From Trogon surrucura (Eukaryota > Chordata > Aves > Trogoniformes > Trogonidae), in NCBI GenBank assembly GCA_020746105.1, contig CM036628.1, positions 1,932,001 through 1,996,000 of the forward strand: DNA of 64,000 nt, written 5' to 3'. Position 1 is the first letter of the stretch; each line of letters opens with the position of its first letter. Positions 1-44,115 of this stretch are shown here, in pieces. Position numbers and translations under genes: made by a program. The notes beneath the pieces were generated by a model that was given only the letters and a program-made list of their open reading frames with translations, was not told where the DNA came from and did not search any database.

Positions 1-3000
1 AAGGCTGAAGGATGGGCATGGTGGGGTCAAACATGCTGAGGGGAAAAAAAATCATTTATTAACCACGGTGGTGTCTTCTAGGGTGTCACAGCCTGGGAGT
101 GGGGCACAGACCGGCGGAAAGGAGGCAGAGCACAAGATTTGCACAATGGGTCTTGTGGGACATGAGTGTATCACACCTCAGCTCTGCTCCCCAGTGCAAA
201 GTCATACTGATGGCTTTAGCACGGAAAGCGCCACAAATTGGATCCCGGGCTGTTAAGGACCTGGAAACGTGAACAGCCTTCGCAGGCCCCAAGTGCAATG
301 AGCTGAATTGCCCCCCATTTCTCATCCTGGGCACCCCCCATCCACCCCATCTTTCACAAAACCCCACTCTGCTTTCACAGCGAAGGAAAAGCAGCTTCTG
401 AGCAGAGCTGTTAACGGCTGGGAGCGGAGCAGCCGGGCACCGACAACGGAGCCAGCAATTCTGACCGTGAACGGAGCCAGAAATCTGCAGAGTTCACATA
501 TTTTGGCCCCGGGAGCGTTAGACCGAACAGTTTCCCATTGATAGCACCCGGCCAGTGTTCCCGTCCCCCCCTGCCAGCTCCTCCGCAGTTTTCAAATGCA
601 AATGCAAACTCCCTCCATGAGAGAGACCAAAACTCGTTTTCTTAAATCATTCATATCGAGCTTCCCAAAGGGCTGATTGTGCTCCCAGATCTGGACATAC
701 AGGAAGGGGAATGGCTGGGCTTGCTCTGCCCCGGAGCGATCGAGGCGCCGTGGGAAGGGTCCCAGCCCCGAACCCTCCTTCGGGTTGCGCGATGCTTCAG
801 GCTCAGAGCAAACCGCGCGTCCTCTGGTGCTTCCCAAAACCACCAAACATGGACAGTGAGGCTGGTACTATCCCCAGCTCCCAAAAAAACACCAAGAAAC
901 TTCTGCCAGCTGGTCATTTTTCGGCTGAGAAAACCATGACAAAGTTGGCAGGGATGTCTGCAGATGGATGTCATCTCCCCTCCAATCCTTTTCAGGCACG
1001 CCCTGAACCCCCCTCCCTGGGCTACGTAAAGAGCGAAGCAACACTAGCAGGTTCACCCCTTTGGGATGGTTTGATGCGCCACCACCTCCAAATCTGCACT
1101 CAGAGTCTGAGCCTCAGCCTCCCCAGCCATTAATGAGCTGCCTGGGCCCAGCAATGAGAACCAGGGAACAAAGAGCCATTCTCAGCATCCGCCTGAGACG
1201 TGGCCACCGGCACCCTGGGGCTTTTTGTCCCCACACGGAGGCACCCGGAGGGGAGGAATCAGGGCCACTCATGCCTCCATCCCATCCGTGGGGACCCCAG
1301 AAGGGAATGAATTAAAAAAACGGATTCAAGGTCTGGAACTCTTCCTGGCAGGGACAGACCTGAAGCAGGGCAGAAGGTGGGTATGAGGTCTGATAACAGC
1401 ACTGGAGACTGTGCCATGGGGGAGCAACCCTGGGGAACAAAGACTCCTTAAATCTCCCTCCCCAAAAGCCCTAACAAACTCAGAGCATGCAGCAGAAGAA
1501 ACCAAGGAAAACCCCTGCCACCCACTCCTATGATAAGTACCATCCCAACCTTCTGTACCAGCACCCCTTTTACACCAGCAGCACCAAACTGCCAGCTTCT
1601 GGCTCGAAAACCCAAATTCTGACCTAAAACCCATGCTCTCAAGGTCTGTCCCAACTCAGGAAACCCAGCCGCATCGGGCTGGGGATGGGCTGTGTGTGAT
1701 ACCAACTTAATTTTCATTCTTGTCAGCATGTCTTGCTCACACCTACCAAGAGGCTGCACACAAATCCTGAGCTCCAGTGTAGGGATACTTGGTTAAGCTC
1801 AGCACTGCTCCTGCTGATATTTTGGGTAATTTCCATGCCTTTGAGAGGTGTTTTTGGCAGCAGGTCCTCAGACCTCTAGGAAAGAGCTCCCAGGAGCAGG
1901 GATTTGCTGGGTTTGGAGGCAAGTCCCTGATGCAAGAGGGAGAAGCTTGAACACAGAGTTTCACCAAGAGCAATTAATGGTTTCTTCCATGTGTATGGCC
2001 GTGCTGGACCTCAGTTCAGTGCTCAGCACCACAGCGTGCACCTGGCTTGGCAGCAGCTCCTGTCACACTCCCAGTACAGCCCAGCTGAGCATTGCCACTC
2101 AACCAGTAAAGCCACATTTGAGCAGCAGCAGGGCTCAATCACCGCCTCCCCCTGGGTGCTATTAGCCCTTGATGGTCCTGAGCAGCTTCACCTGGGCCCC
2201 ACACCCCCACCCATGGGCCCCAAGAGGTTATTTAAGCTCAGCTGAGAGTGCTATTTCCAGCTTGAAGAAATCTGCTGGTCCTAGTCCTCCTGAACCTCAC
2301 TCCTGCAAGAAGCTCCTGCCTCAGGTGAGTCCTTTGGGTGGGTGCTGGCATGCGGGCACGATCTTCAGGGTGGGTGCTGGACCCGTGCCACAGCCTTGTT
2401 TTTGTTCCCATCCCCTTTGGCTCCTGCCTCCAGGTTACTTGGTTCTGGATGCATCTGGGGCTGCCACAGACCCTGCTGTTTGCTTTTCCAGCTTCCCTCA
2501 GCAAGGTTGGCTTCCCTTATTTATTTTTCATGCGACGATGCTGATTTCTCCAGGTGCTGACCGCTCTGTGAGTGCAGGATTTAAAGGTGCAGCCTTGGTG
2601 GCTGTGACCTGAGCTGTCCCATTCCTCTGTATATCTGCAGAGTGGTCTTGTAGGGTGAGCATCTCTTCTGTTGGGTCTGGGAACATCAGCCAGGTTCTGG
2701 TATTGTAGACTAAAATCTACAAGGCTTTGTTGTCTCCCGAGTGGAAGCAGGATAATGTTGGTGTCAGGAGAGAGCCACAAACTCAGCAGAAGTTTCCTGG
2801 AGGTGGAAGGCAAGAGGAATGGGACCAACTGGGGATTCACTGCCACGGCACAGGCAGACTGCAGGGGCTCTGCCATCGCTCGTCTTCTCTCCTCAACTCC
2901 TGATAGAGTCAATAACTCCAAATCTTGCTGCACTGGGATGCATTGTAGGTGAAAGGCAGTGGTGACAACCTCAGCTGTCAGGCCAAGGAGAGACTTGCTG

Positions 3001-6000
3001 CTGCTGATGGTAAATGGAAAGTGCCTGCTTCCCTGGGTAACACATTGCAGTTTTCACAATACATCTGTCAAACCTCCTCAGCATCTCTCAGGGGGAGCAG
3101 CACTGACCCCCGCTCTGAGCTGCCTGTGCTCTGGGAGATGCCTGGAGCTACTCAGCCCAGTTCCCCATCATCACGGCCAGTGCCTGCACTGCTCGACGCC
3201 CTCTCCAGCCTCAATGAGCCTTGGTGTTCCCCACAGCCACAAATTCAACCCGAGACCTGCTGTATCCTACCCAAGCTGAGCATCATCTCGCAGAGCTGCC
3301 ACCTCCCACATGCTTTCCAAACCAACTCAAAATGCTTGGAAGGGAGCTATGTCCAGCTCCCTGGGAAGGGTGTGAGAGGGTCCAAAAAATGAAGTTTTGT
3401 GTCCAGCCATTGCTCCTTATAGTCTTTGCAACAGCTTTTCATGTCCCTAAACACACTCGCCCCACCCCACTGAGCAAAGCCAAGTTGGATTCTCATGGCT
3501 GGATCCAGAGTGGCCTGAAGGATCGTGCATGCTCGGGATGGCCCTGCACGGAGGGACAGGCTGGGTGACGTGGTTTTGTGGGTGCTGGCTAGCCCCCAAG
3601 ACAGATGTTTGGTTTGCTAAGTGCCTGGTACCTGCGGTCTGAGCCCCAGCACCCTGCTTCACACTGCATGAGAGAGGAGAAGTCCCCTTGCTGTCACCCT
3701 CCTTTATTGGGGCAAAGTGGGATGGAAGGTAAATCCTGGGGTTTGGTTTCTATGGCTGGGTGCTTCCTGCAGGAGAAACCTGGACTGGGAATGGAGCCGT
3801 GGCAGAGTTGAGCAGAGCTTGGCTGGGAAGGATGTCCATGTTTCACATTGCTGGCTTGCAAAACCAAATCAGCCTAAAGACTGGGATTTTGAGTCAGCCC
3901 CTGCATCCAGGCTTGGTGCTGGGCCAAGCTCTGGGGACCGTCCCTCTGCTCGGCCCTCACAATCAGAGTTCTTACCTGAATCGGGTGCCTCAGGGTGCTG
4001 CTGAGCCCCAAGGACCAGGCGCTGAGTGGAACTGGAGGTTTTGCAAGGGAGCAAAAGTTTTGGTGGGATGCCGGGAGCCAGAGCAGCACAAAAAAACTTA
4101 AAGCATGGAAAAATCTATTCACCTCGAGCAAAAGACAAAAAAAGTTTACAAATGAAAATTGAAAGAATGAGAGGAGCCAGATTTCACAATGCCTGCTCAG
4201 AACAACAACCTGTGTTTTGGCACAGGCACCCTGGGAAGGGCTGGGAGGAGGAGGCGCAAGGTGGTCCTGAAATATTGAAAGGAGCAAGAAGAAGCTGAGC
4301 CTGGAGTTAGGGAAATGGCAGGAGGTGGAGGTGATGCTCGTCTGGGCTTGTGAGTGCCTGGAGGAGCTTGTCCTGGGGAGTTTGGTGGGACAGGTCTGGT
4401 GCAGGAGAAGGCTGGGAAGGATCCCTGGGGTGTGCAATGTCTGTGAGCAGACCGGAATGAGTGGTAGCCTCAAAAGCAGGAAGCTGTTGCCGTGTCGGTT
4501 TATGGAGATGCTGGAAATTGCTGTGAGTGGGTTCAAGGAGCAACAGGACAAATCCGCAGAGGACAAATGGGGCAACCAGCAGCTGATGGTTGAGGGGCAA
4601 CATCTGGTGCAGGTGGGTCTAAACTCCTGCTTCTCAACCTCAAGTGTTTGGCCGATGTGGGCCATGAACAGCTTCAGGAGGGAGAGCAGAGCCCGTAGAC
4701 TCTGCAGCTTTGGTGTCTTCAAACAAATACAAGAATCAACCAGCAAGAACTGCACAGGCAGCTCTTTGCACTGCAGAGAAACCTGCTTGTTAGAGCTGGG
4801 CCAGATCTGCTGATTTACTTCACACAAAATGGAGCGTGATCTGCACCACAAGGACTCGTTGCTCTAATTTGCGAAATGCATCTGCGACCACTTCTTAATT
4901 TGTTGCTAGCCCAAACGACTGCGGACGCTACCAGCATAACAAATGACACCGTGTCCTGTGAAGCTCATAATCACTCCAGAGCTATTGTCCAAAGGTTAAT
5001 TAAACGTATTAAGAACTGGCTGGATCTCGAGCAATCCCCTTGCTTAAAATAAACCAGAGGACAGATCTTTGAGAGTAAATTCTTGCGATTGCAGTGAGAG
5101 TGATGGGCATGGGAGAAGCAATTCCACTGCCTGCCCCTTCCTTGAGATCTCTGCATCTTGAAGCAGTCGGGGTTTACAAATGGTCTGAGGCCACAGGAAA
5201 CATCCTGGCCCTGTCCTGAGCAAGAAGGGTTATAGCACATCTCAGGGCAAAGCACTGGGTAGCAAAATGCTTTGGGGGCTGCAAAGCCCCAGAACATGGA
5301 ATATTGTTTCTTGTCCCCTATCTGCAGGCTGTCACCTTGGGGGAGTCTGGAAGCCAGGGCTGTGGACTTACTGCTCCCCACAGCACGTGTGAAATGAGTT
5401 GAGAGGTCTCAGGGTGGCACGGAGGAATATTTGCTGTTGGCCAAGAATGGACTGGGGCTGAGCTGCAACTTTAGGGAAAGGGTCAGGCTCTTCAGCCAAA
5501 GGGAGGAGGGAGCTGGACGTCTGGCTGGCCCTGGGAGGGAGCTACATCACTCCCTGGGCTGGGACAGATTTGGTGACCTGTGTCCCACCGGGAAGGCGCG
5601 GTGCCCGCTCCGGCTGGGCTAGCTGCCCACACCTCTCCTCCGGTCCATCTGCAGCTCTCCTCCTCTGCTAACACAGCCAAAGGCAGCTCCACCACGGGTA
5701 AGAACTGCCAGGAGGCTTCAGCGAACGAACACCTCACAGCAAAGTGCAACATAACGTTAAATCACAGCTAAAAATACGCCCTGAAGAGTTTTATTAGTAA
5801 ATGTCACAGTTTACCAACCCCCCTCCCCACTTCTACTGCAAAATGTTGCAGCTCGAGGAACAGCACTTGACTAAATTGCCTCTAAATCACAAACGCCTCT
5901 GAAGGCTCTTCTCTGCAACACGAACCTTCGCCAAAAAAACCTGCTGAGGAGGATGCCATAAATGCAACAGCCTCGTTACCTTGGGGTCAGTATGAAAAGC

Positions 6001-7860
6001 TCATCCTGCTGCCATTCTGGTTTAAACCAAGCAGGGTCTTCGATGTGTTTCTTATCTACATGATGTTCCTTTGCAGGTATGCAACTAGCAAGCACCGTAA
6101 ACCAGCAAGCAGGTTTTCAGGCAGTTGGGTTTTAGTTGATGGGAGTTTTGTCCTGTTTTCTGATTTATCAGAAACACGAAGGCCTCGGTGCCCCATGGTG
6201 CTTCTCAGGGAGCTGATGACCACTTCATCGGGTCCTTCCCACCCCACAGAAGCTGCTGCCAGAACAACCACCACCACCTTTCGGCTTCATCTCTGCTTCG
6301 GATACAAACTAAACCCATGCAAATGCAACGCCCCCATATTCTTATGCTGCAGGGTGGAAAAAAAACCACCCCACAACTACGTGTGATCCTCCTCAGTCAT
6401 CCCTGGGCTGCTCCACGTGTGGCTCCTGTGCTGGGAGCTCCTGGGAGCGGCGATGCCTGCCTTGATCTTCCGAGGAGGAGTCAGGGGACGGGGCGGTGGG
6501 AACAGCAACACAGATCCCAGCTCTGTTTTTGCTGGAGAAGATCCCCGCTGGCCTGGGAATCATGTGTTGTTTTTAATGACTATCACCAAAGGGAAAAAAA
6601 TCTTCAATGACATTTTTTTTTTCCCCCCTGCTTTTGTGCTCAGCTCATTACCAGAAGGAGCGAGCGAGCTCGCTGGCGGTTTGTGAGAGCAGGACGCCGC
6701 TGAACAAACCAGCCTTATTCTCGCCGATATAGAAGGCGCTTTGATAAACCCAGGAAACCCTCGGCGAGCAGCAAGGGTCTTTCTGGAAACCTGCCGCTCG
6801 CCGCCTTTGGGAACAGCCGCGGGACCAGCGTGTCCAGCCACAGAGAGCTCCCAGCCAGCTCTGACACAGTTCCCAGGCTGACAGAGCTGCTGTGTGGGCA
6901 CCCTCACGAAAATCTGGGTGGGATCTGGGGGTTTAGGGGGGCAGCTCCTGCCTGCATGCTGTTAAATCCCCTCGGCTCACAGAGATGTGCAAAACGCTGT
7001 GGGTCTTGCCCGTGGGGTTCAGCTCAGAGGGTGGCTTTTTGGATGAGCAGCTCTGCAAAAAAAAAAAAATCCTTGCTCTTTTTTTTTTACATATATATAT
7101 ATTTTAATTTATTTTAACACTTTTTGGCTTGAGGGCTGTTGTTCGTAACTTGTCGAGATCTTGGCATCCGCAGCCGATTTGTCATCCGCCATAAAATGGA
7201 GGATGAGCATCTCTGGTTCAGAACTGGGCCAAGGGAGATGACAGCTCAAAGCGAAATATGCTTCATCTCGAGTTTTCTCCGTGGGCTTCAGCTCCTCGGG
7301 GAAGGAGCCGACATTTGGGGTCTAAGTTGCATCACAGGCCTTCTGTGCAAGAGCCCTTCTCATGCTTGGTGTTTGCGACAGAGGAGCATGGTGCACGTTA
7401 ACCTTTTCACTGCTGGGTGAAGTTTTGCTGGAATGATGCTGCCTTCACCCTCCCCTAATCACAGCTTGTTCAACCTGTCAGAGGGGATGCTACTGAGACA
7501 CAGAAATACCATCAAAATTCCTTTAAAAAAAACCCCAAAACTAGCAACCTCGCTAAAATCCAGCAGCAGCAAAGGAGAGGTGTACCTTGGCAGGCTGAAG
7601 TTTTTAAAGATTAATAATTAATTCTGCTATTGCTGATGTGCCTGTACATCCAGGTCTGGCGTTTCCTCTCCTCCGGCTCGTGTCCGGCAGCTCGCTGCTC
7701 TCCGCCAGGCAGCCCCAGACAAAGCAGCCACAAACTACGCTAAAAAACATCTTAATCTGTAGGTATTTTATCACGCTGACACCGCCACGAGGCAGCAAGA
7801 ACTCGAGTTTTAAGCCGTAAAACTGCAAGTAGCTGAATCACGGAGCGTGGAGGCCCAGGC
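1..7860. other. Upstream intergenic DNA without a recognisable gene
   Basis: I find no exon of a known gene in either strand. Open frames here are short or of biased composition, and none shows a protein family motif. The longest, a 325-codon - strand frame at 3874-4851, is rich in Leu, Ser and Pro and has no domain I recognise. Minor signals are a - strand AATAAA at 55-60 followed by a T-rich stretch, and a TATA-like element with a good splice donor near 2228-2330. AT-rich stretches around 5760-6070 and 7070-7140 could be regulatory but carry nothing diagnostic. Confidence 0.6.
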
Positions 7861-8149
7861 TCTGCACGCTTTGGAAAGGGGGGTGTGCCTGCCTGCAGCC
7901 TGGCTGGGGGGGTGCGCTGGGGCTGGGGGGGGTTACTGGGGGAGGCTCCAAACCCCAGGGAGAGTTATGGGCTGAGTGGGTGGGGGACATGCATGACAGG
8001 TGCCACCAGGCTTCTGTTTGGCCCCATCCCCTCTGCTTCTCCAGCCTCACACCAGCCTGCAGCACCCCAGCCCCGCCTCCATGGCCCCCCCACTCCCCAT
8101 CCAGGGGCTCTACCCTGGCCGTAAGTGCCTCTCCCTTCACGGCAGACCC

Positions 8150-8990
8150 CAGGCCCAGCTTATCCTCCTTGATGATGTAAAAATGAAAAGCGGTGGTGGA
8201 TCCTCCCTCCCCAAGGTGCAAGGATGTGAAGTGATTTCCTCCCCCAAACCAATGCAAGGGTGTGAAGAACCCAGGTACCCCCCCTGTCCACACAGGAACG
8301 CAAAGTGGCACCACAACCCCCCACCCCCACTGCCGTGCCAGGGTGCAAAAAGACATGACCCCCCCCTGCTGCCCCGCTCCTTCCAAGATTATAAAGCTGA
8401 TAGGATCCCCCCATATAAGATGCAAAGCAATGTCGTCGACCCCTCGCTACCCCCCCCTCAAGCTCATCCCCCCTCCCCAAGCGAGGATGCAAAGAGCCTG
8501 AGAGCCCCATGATGCAAATGTGTTAAAGTGGGTTGGGGGATCGGGGATCCCACCCGCCCCCCGACGAAAAGGTGCCTGGCTCCCTCCCCAACATGCAAAG
8601 GTGCAAAACGGTGGAAGATCCCCACCCTTTCAGCAACGAATAGGTGCAAAGGGACGAGAGGGACCTTCCCCCCACACTCAAAGATGCAAAGCAGCTCAGG
8701 TGACACCCCCCCCCCCCCCCCCAATGCAAGGATGCCAACCGACACGCACCCCCCCACACGTCCCCATGCACGGCTGAAAAGCTGCGGGGGACACCCCCGC
8801 AATACGGGGATGCAAACCCCTCCCGGCAAAGATGGAAAACGATGATGACACCCCGCTTTCCGCAAAGATTCAAAGCGACCCGGACCCCCTTCCCCATGCA
8901 AGGATGCAAAACGAGCCAGACACCCCAGCCCCAATAGGATGCTCCCCCCCTCCCCGCCAAAGCATGCGAACCCCCCAAAAAGTGGGCACG
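8150..8990. repeat. Degenerate C-rich minisatellite, period about 40 bp
   Basis: A short core resembling GGATGCAAAG or AGGTGCAAAG recurs about 20 times, separated by C-rich runs such as ACCCCCCC. Cores are near 8258, 8296, 8341, 8388, 8419, 8485, 8511, 8599, 8642, 8682, 8730, 8771, 8808, 8865, 8903 and 8937, so spacing is mostly 30-50 bp. Units differ by many substitutions and indels, so this is an old tandem array. The opposite strand is G-rich and could form G-quadruplexes. It lies about 4.5 kb upstream of the SLC16A2 start codon. Frames running through it on both strands are low-complexity and are not proteins. Confidence 0.75.
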
Positions 8991-9248
8991 ACCCCGTGGA
9001 GCCGTGCAAGCTCACGCATTGAGGGAGGGTGTTGGGATGAGAGGGGGTGTTGGGGTAGGGGGGGGATGCTGGGGTGGAGGAAGGGGGGTTTGCCGCGTCA
9101 TCCCCGCATCCCTCCCCCGCTCACCTCCGCCGGCTTTAGGAGTGTTGCGGGGAGGAAGGGAGGGGGAATGTCCGCTCCTCTCTCCGGCGGAGGCTGTGCG
9201 GGCTCCGCGCCTCTCCGCAGTGCGCGCACGGCGCATGTGCCCCCCCTT

Positions 9249-9290
9249 CCTCCCTCCCTCCCATCCATCCGTCCATCCATCCACCCCTCC
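9249..9290. repeat. TCCC/ATCC microsatellite
   Basis: Imperfect tetranucleotide repeat, first TCCC then ATCC with one GTCC variant. It sits within the GC-rich stretch just before the perfect inverted repeat. Confidence 0.8.
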
Positions 9291-9337
9291 TTCATCCCAT
9301 CCCACCTCATCCTCCGCCCATCTCCTCCCCTTTTAGC

Positions 9338-9402
9338 TCCGCACGGTCCTCCCCGGTGCGCGGGGCCGGAACGGCCCCGCGCACCGGGGAGGACCGTGCG
9401 GA
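9338..9402. repeat. Perfect 31-bp inverted repeat with 3-nt loop
   Basis: The left arm at 9338-9368 and right arm at 9372-9402 are exact reverse complements over all 31 bases, separated only by GAA. The arms are about 80 percent G+C. Pairing stops abruptly at both outer ends. As DNA it could extrude a cruciform. As RNA it would form a very stable hairpin, but the 3-nt loop and lack of mismatches are unlike a microRNA precursor. A fold-back artefact of sequencing or assembly must be excluded. Confidence 0.9.
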
Positions 9403-11450
9403 CCCCGGCTTCATTTTTAGGGTTCAGGTCCCCCCCCAAAGAACCAGCACACATAGAGGTGTTGGGGCCGCACACGCTGCGAAAGGTGCTGAGGTAATCC
9501 CAGGTAATTCCTGCCTTCGGGCCGCGATGATTATCGCCGTAATTAGCCTTCCGTGATTTTTTTTTTTCTCCCTCCCCTCCTCGGCGTTCTCCAAAAATAT
9601 TAATTTCCAGCTGGATCGCTGCCTCCTTTGTGCGTTCTTTTTCTCCCCGTCAGCTGGAGCGTCTTCGCCGAGGTCCTGTGGGGTTAACGCGGCTGGACGG
9701 TGGTTGGGGTTGGTGGTTCCAGGCAGGAGCTTTCATTTCCCTGCAAGAACATGCCCTCAGAACTCTTATTTGAAAGGAAAGACTCAAAAAAACAGCAAAG
9801 GACTATCAGAAAGTGCTTTTCATGCTGGGTGGTGGAGGCGAGCGGGCAGCTAACCCTCTCCAAAAACCCTTTAACACCACGTGGATCCATCCTGCTGCTC
9901 CATTTGGGTCAGGAATAGTGATTTTGCTCAACCGCGTGGTAAATCAGGTTGGGGCAGCAGCTGATGTGAGCTGGACCACGTTCGGCTGCGATTTCAACCG
10001 TCACAACGAAACAGAACGCGCGGGCTCAGCCGCACCCCAAAATCACCGACGCGCTTCCAAGTCGCCTGGTTTTGCAGCCAAAGTGAGTAGAATCGGCTTA
10101 AACCTCGCTAACGAGGTAGAAAAACGCCGCCTCTGATATTTCGATCGCAAACTTCTGAGAAGATCGGGTGGTGGAAAGGATGCCCCAGCGTGTGTTTTGC
10201 CTCAGCTGGGTGACAGCCCTGTCGTTGAGGCTGGCTTTTTTTTTGAGGGCAGCACGGTGAGCCCTGGTGCGCTCGTTGCCTTTCTCGTTGTGACAAGCCT
10301 TGGGCACCCGACTTAAGTGTCCCAGCATCCCTGCCAGTGGGTGACCACTGCCGTGGCCCTTCAGGGTGCCCCCGCGTTGTTTATTCCTCTGGGATGATGT
10401 ATTTGTTGTCTTTGTCAGGCCAGATGTAACGGCTGTCTTAACCCCCGGCCAAAATCTAAAGAGAAAAGCATTGCTAATGGCAAGAAGGAGTTGTGCCCAG
10501 CATGAGAATGTCTCTGCTGCGAGCGGAGCTGCTTTCCCGGCGCTTTCGGCCAAGCGGCAGGCGTCGTGCAGCGACGTTATCAGCACTACGTGTCCCTGCG
10601 CTGCCGTGCAATGCCCACTGAAATAAAGCCAGGCTGAAAACTTGCCGGGAATTTGTATTCTCCTCTGAGGCCACGTCCCGCCGCGACATTTCCCAAGGTG
10701 TTTGCGTAAGATGTTAACGTTCGGTCGCTCCTCCCCTCCTGCAAAACCAAACACACACATTTCGTGGCTGCCAATCCCTTTGGCAGCGGCTTTGGCACCA
10801 CGTTTTCAGAGGCAAGCGACAAGCTGCTGGCAGCCGCGCTTTGCCCAGGCAACCGGAGGCCCGTCGGCTGTGACACAAGGCGTTGCCTGCCAGCTCTCCA
10901 GCGACATCGTCTGTGGGTCCCAGCTTGGCCACAGCCGGCTGCTGCATTCCTTACCGAGGGGGCTTTGAGGAGATCCGTGCTGCAGACACACAAGGATGTT
11001 TTCTCGTTGAGTGCAACCGGAGAAGAGCAGTTTTGTCTGTGTTTTTTTCTCAGTGTTTTGTTCAGCTTGTGGTTACAGAGCTGCAAACCCTTTGAGTGTG
11101 ATGCTCCAAGCTAAATGAAAGCTGGTCTTACACCAGTGAGAGGAATCGTTATTTTCTGATGGCACCCAAGTTTTCCAGGCTGCAGCTCCCTCCTAGTTAA
11201 AGACTCCACCAGCTCAGCACTTTAAGCCCCCCCATTCAGCCTCTGCTGTGATTTTTTCCCCCAGCATCACTGGCATTGCTCAGTCCAGAAAGCTGCAGTG
11301 ACACCTGGCACTGCCAGCACCAGAAAATGCTCCCTCAAGACACTGGTGCAGCCAACATCCAGGAGATATGCTGCTGGGTGGGTTTTGTGTCTGCCTCAAC
11401 ATCAGCAATAAAATTAACCCCTGTTTGCTTCCCATTCCATGAGAGCATTC

Positions 11451-11629
11451 TGGAGGTAAGGAGAGGCTGGATGTGGCGCTCAGTACTGTGGTCTGGCTGA
11501 TGTGGTGATGTTGGGACATAGGCTGGACTTGATGGTCTCAGAGGTCTTTTCCAGCCTCTGGTGTTGGGTTATAGACTGGACTCGACGATTTCAGAGGTCT
11601 TTTCCAGCCTCAGTAATTCTGTGATTCTG
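11451..11629 (+). mobile_element. CR1 LINE 3' end fragment with internal 53-bp duplication
   Basis: The stretch has the usual avian CR1 3' sequence (GGACTTGATGGTCTCAGAGG followed by TCTTTTCCAGCCT) and ends in ATTCTGTGATTCTG. The segment starting at 11510 is repeated in diverged form from 11563, a 53-bp period, and only the second copy carries the octamer tail. It is a 5'-truncated, non-coding remnant in the same orientation as SLC16A2, about 1.8 kb before its start codon. Confidence 0.85.
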
Positions 11630-12639
11630 CAGCTTGTGAGGAAAGAAGTCCCCATGAGATGGTGTGTGCTATGGCAAAGGGCTCTCCCACCTCTCCCTCT
11701 GCTGTCTTTAATCCAGCTCCAAGCTCTGCTGCTGTTGGAATTAGCCTTTTAGGTGTACCCCAAACCCCTTCCTTCCCATATTGCCAGTGCTTGATGAAAT
11801 AAAATCAGTAGGCCCTGTGGCAAAATGATTATTGAAATGCAGCGCTGCAGCTCCCGGCGTCGGCAGAGGGCAGTGGAAGATGCTCCCAAACCTCCCAAGC
11901 ATCCCTCGGCCGCGCTGCGGCGATGGGGATCCGGGGAGGAGACTCTGCCAGAGAGGAAGGGAAATAAAAAATGCAGTTCCTCCAGCAGCGAGGCTGACCC
12001 CCGCCGGGGAGCGGGGATTTGGCCTCGCCGATAGGCGACGAAGTGGGAAGGCGAGTCAAGGACGAAGCCACATCTCCCACCATCACACCCCTCCGGCTCG
12101 GGTCTCACCAAGGCGAGGCGGCTCGAAGCCGGGGAGAACCACTGGTCCTCATCCTCCGGGCGGGAGGAAGCGGATGGCGATGGAGCAGTCCAGGATTGGC
12201 GAGCGAGCAGGCCGAGGAGAGGATTTTCGGGCTGTAGCCATGGCCCAGAGGGTCTTGGCCAAGCCTGGCGAGCCGTGGCACGTAGGCAAATGCCTTCCCA
12301 GCTCCGGCGGCGGGAGAAGCGGGGAGATGATATGAGGCCCTGCCCGCCGCCTCCCTGCCCGGCTGCCTCGTCAGGCGTTTCTAATTAATAACCCCGGAGG
12401 TAAAGAAAGAGCAGCGTGAGGTTGGGCTGTATTATTTTACTCCGATAGGAATCTGACACTGACACAGCCATTAGGGTAAAGAAAGAATAATAACTCAGAC
12501 TTGGCATGTATTAAAGTGTAAATACCTGAGGAAAAAAAAAAAAAAAAGACAGGCTTTAATAGATTGGCGGGTTTGCAATTATTTATTGAAAGAAGAGAAA
12601 ATGGCAGAGCTGATTGCAAATCGAGACGGAGGTGGGAGA

Positions 12640-44115
<31,476 letters not shown>

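Noticed and set aside
3874..4851. 325-codon - strand frame
   Set aside because: Leu/Ser/Pro-rich, no recognisable motif, no splice or initiation context; most likely chance. A translated search with no hit would confirm this.
8000..9015. Several 150-190 codon frames on both strands
   Set aside because: They run through the C-rich minisatellite and repeat its words in translation.
9338..9402. MicroRNA precursor at the perfect hairpin
   Set aside because: A 3-nt loop, full pairing and very high GC do not fit Drosha/Dicer substrates.
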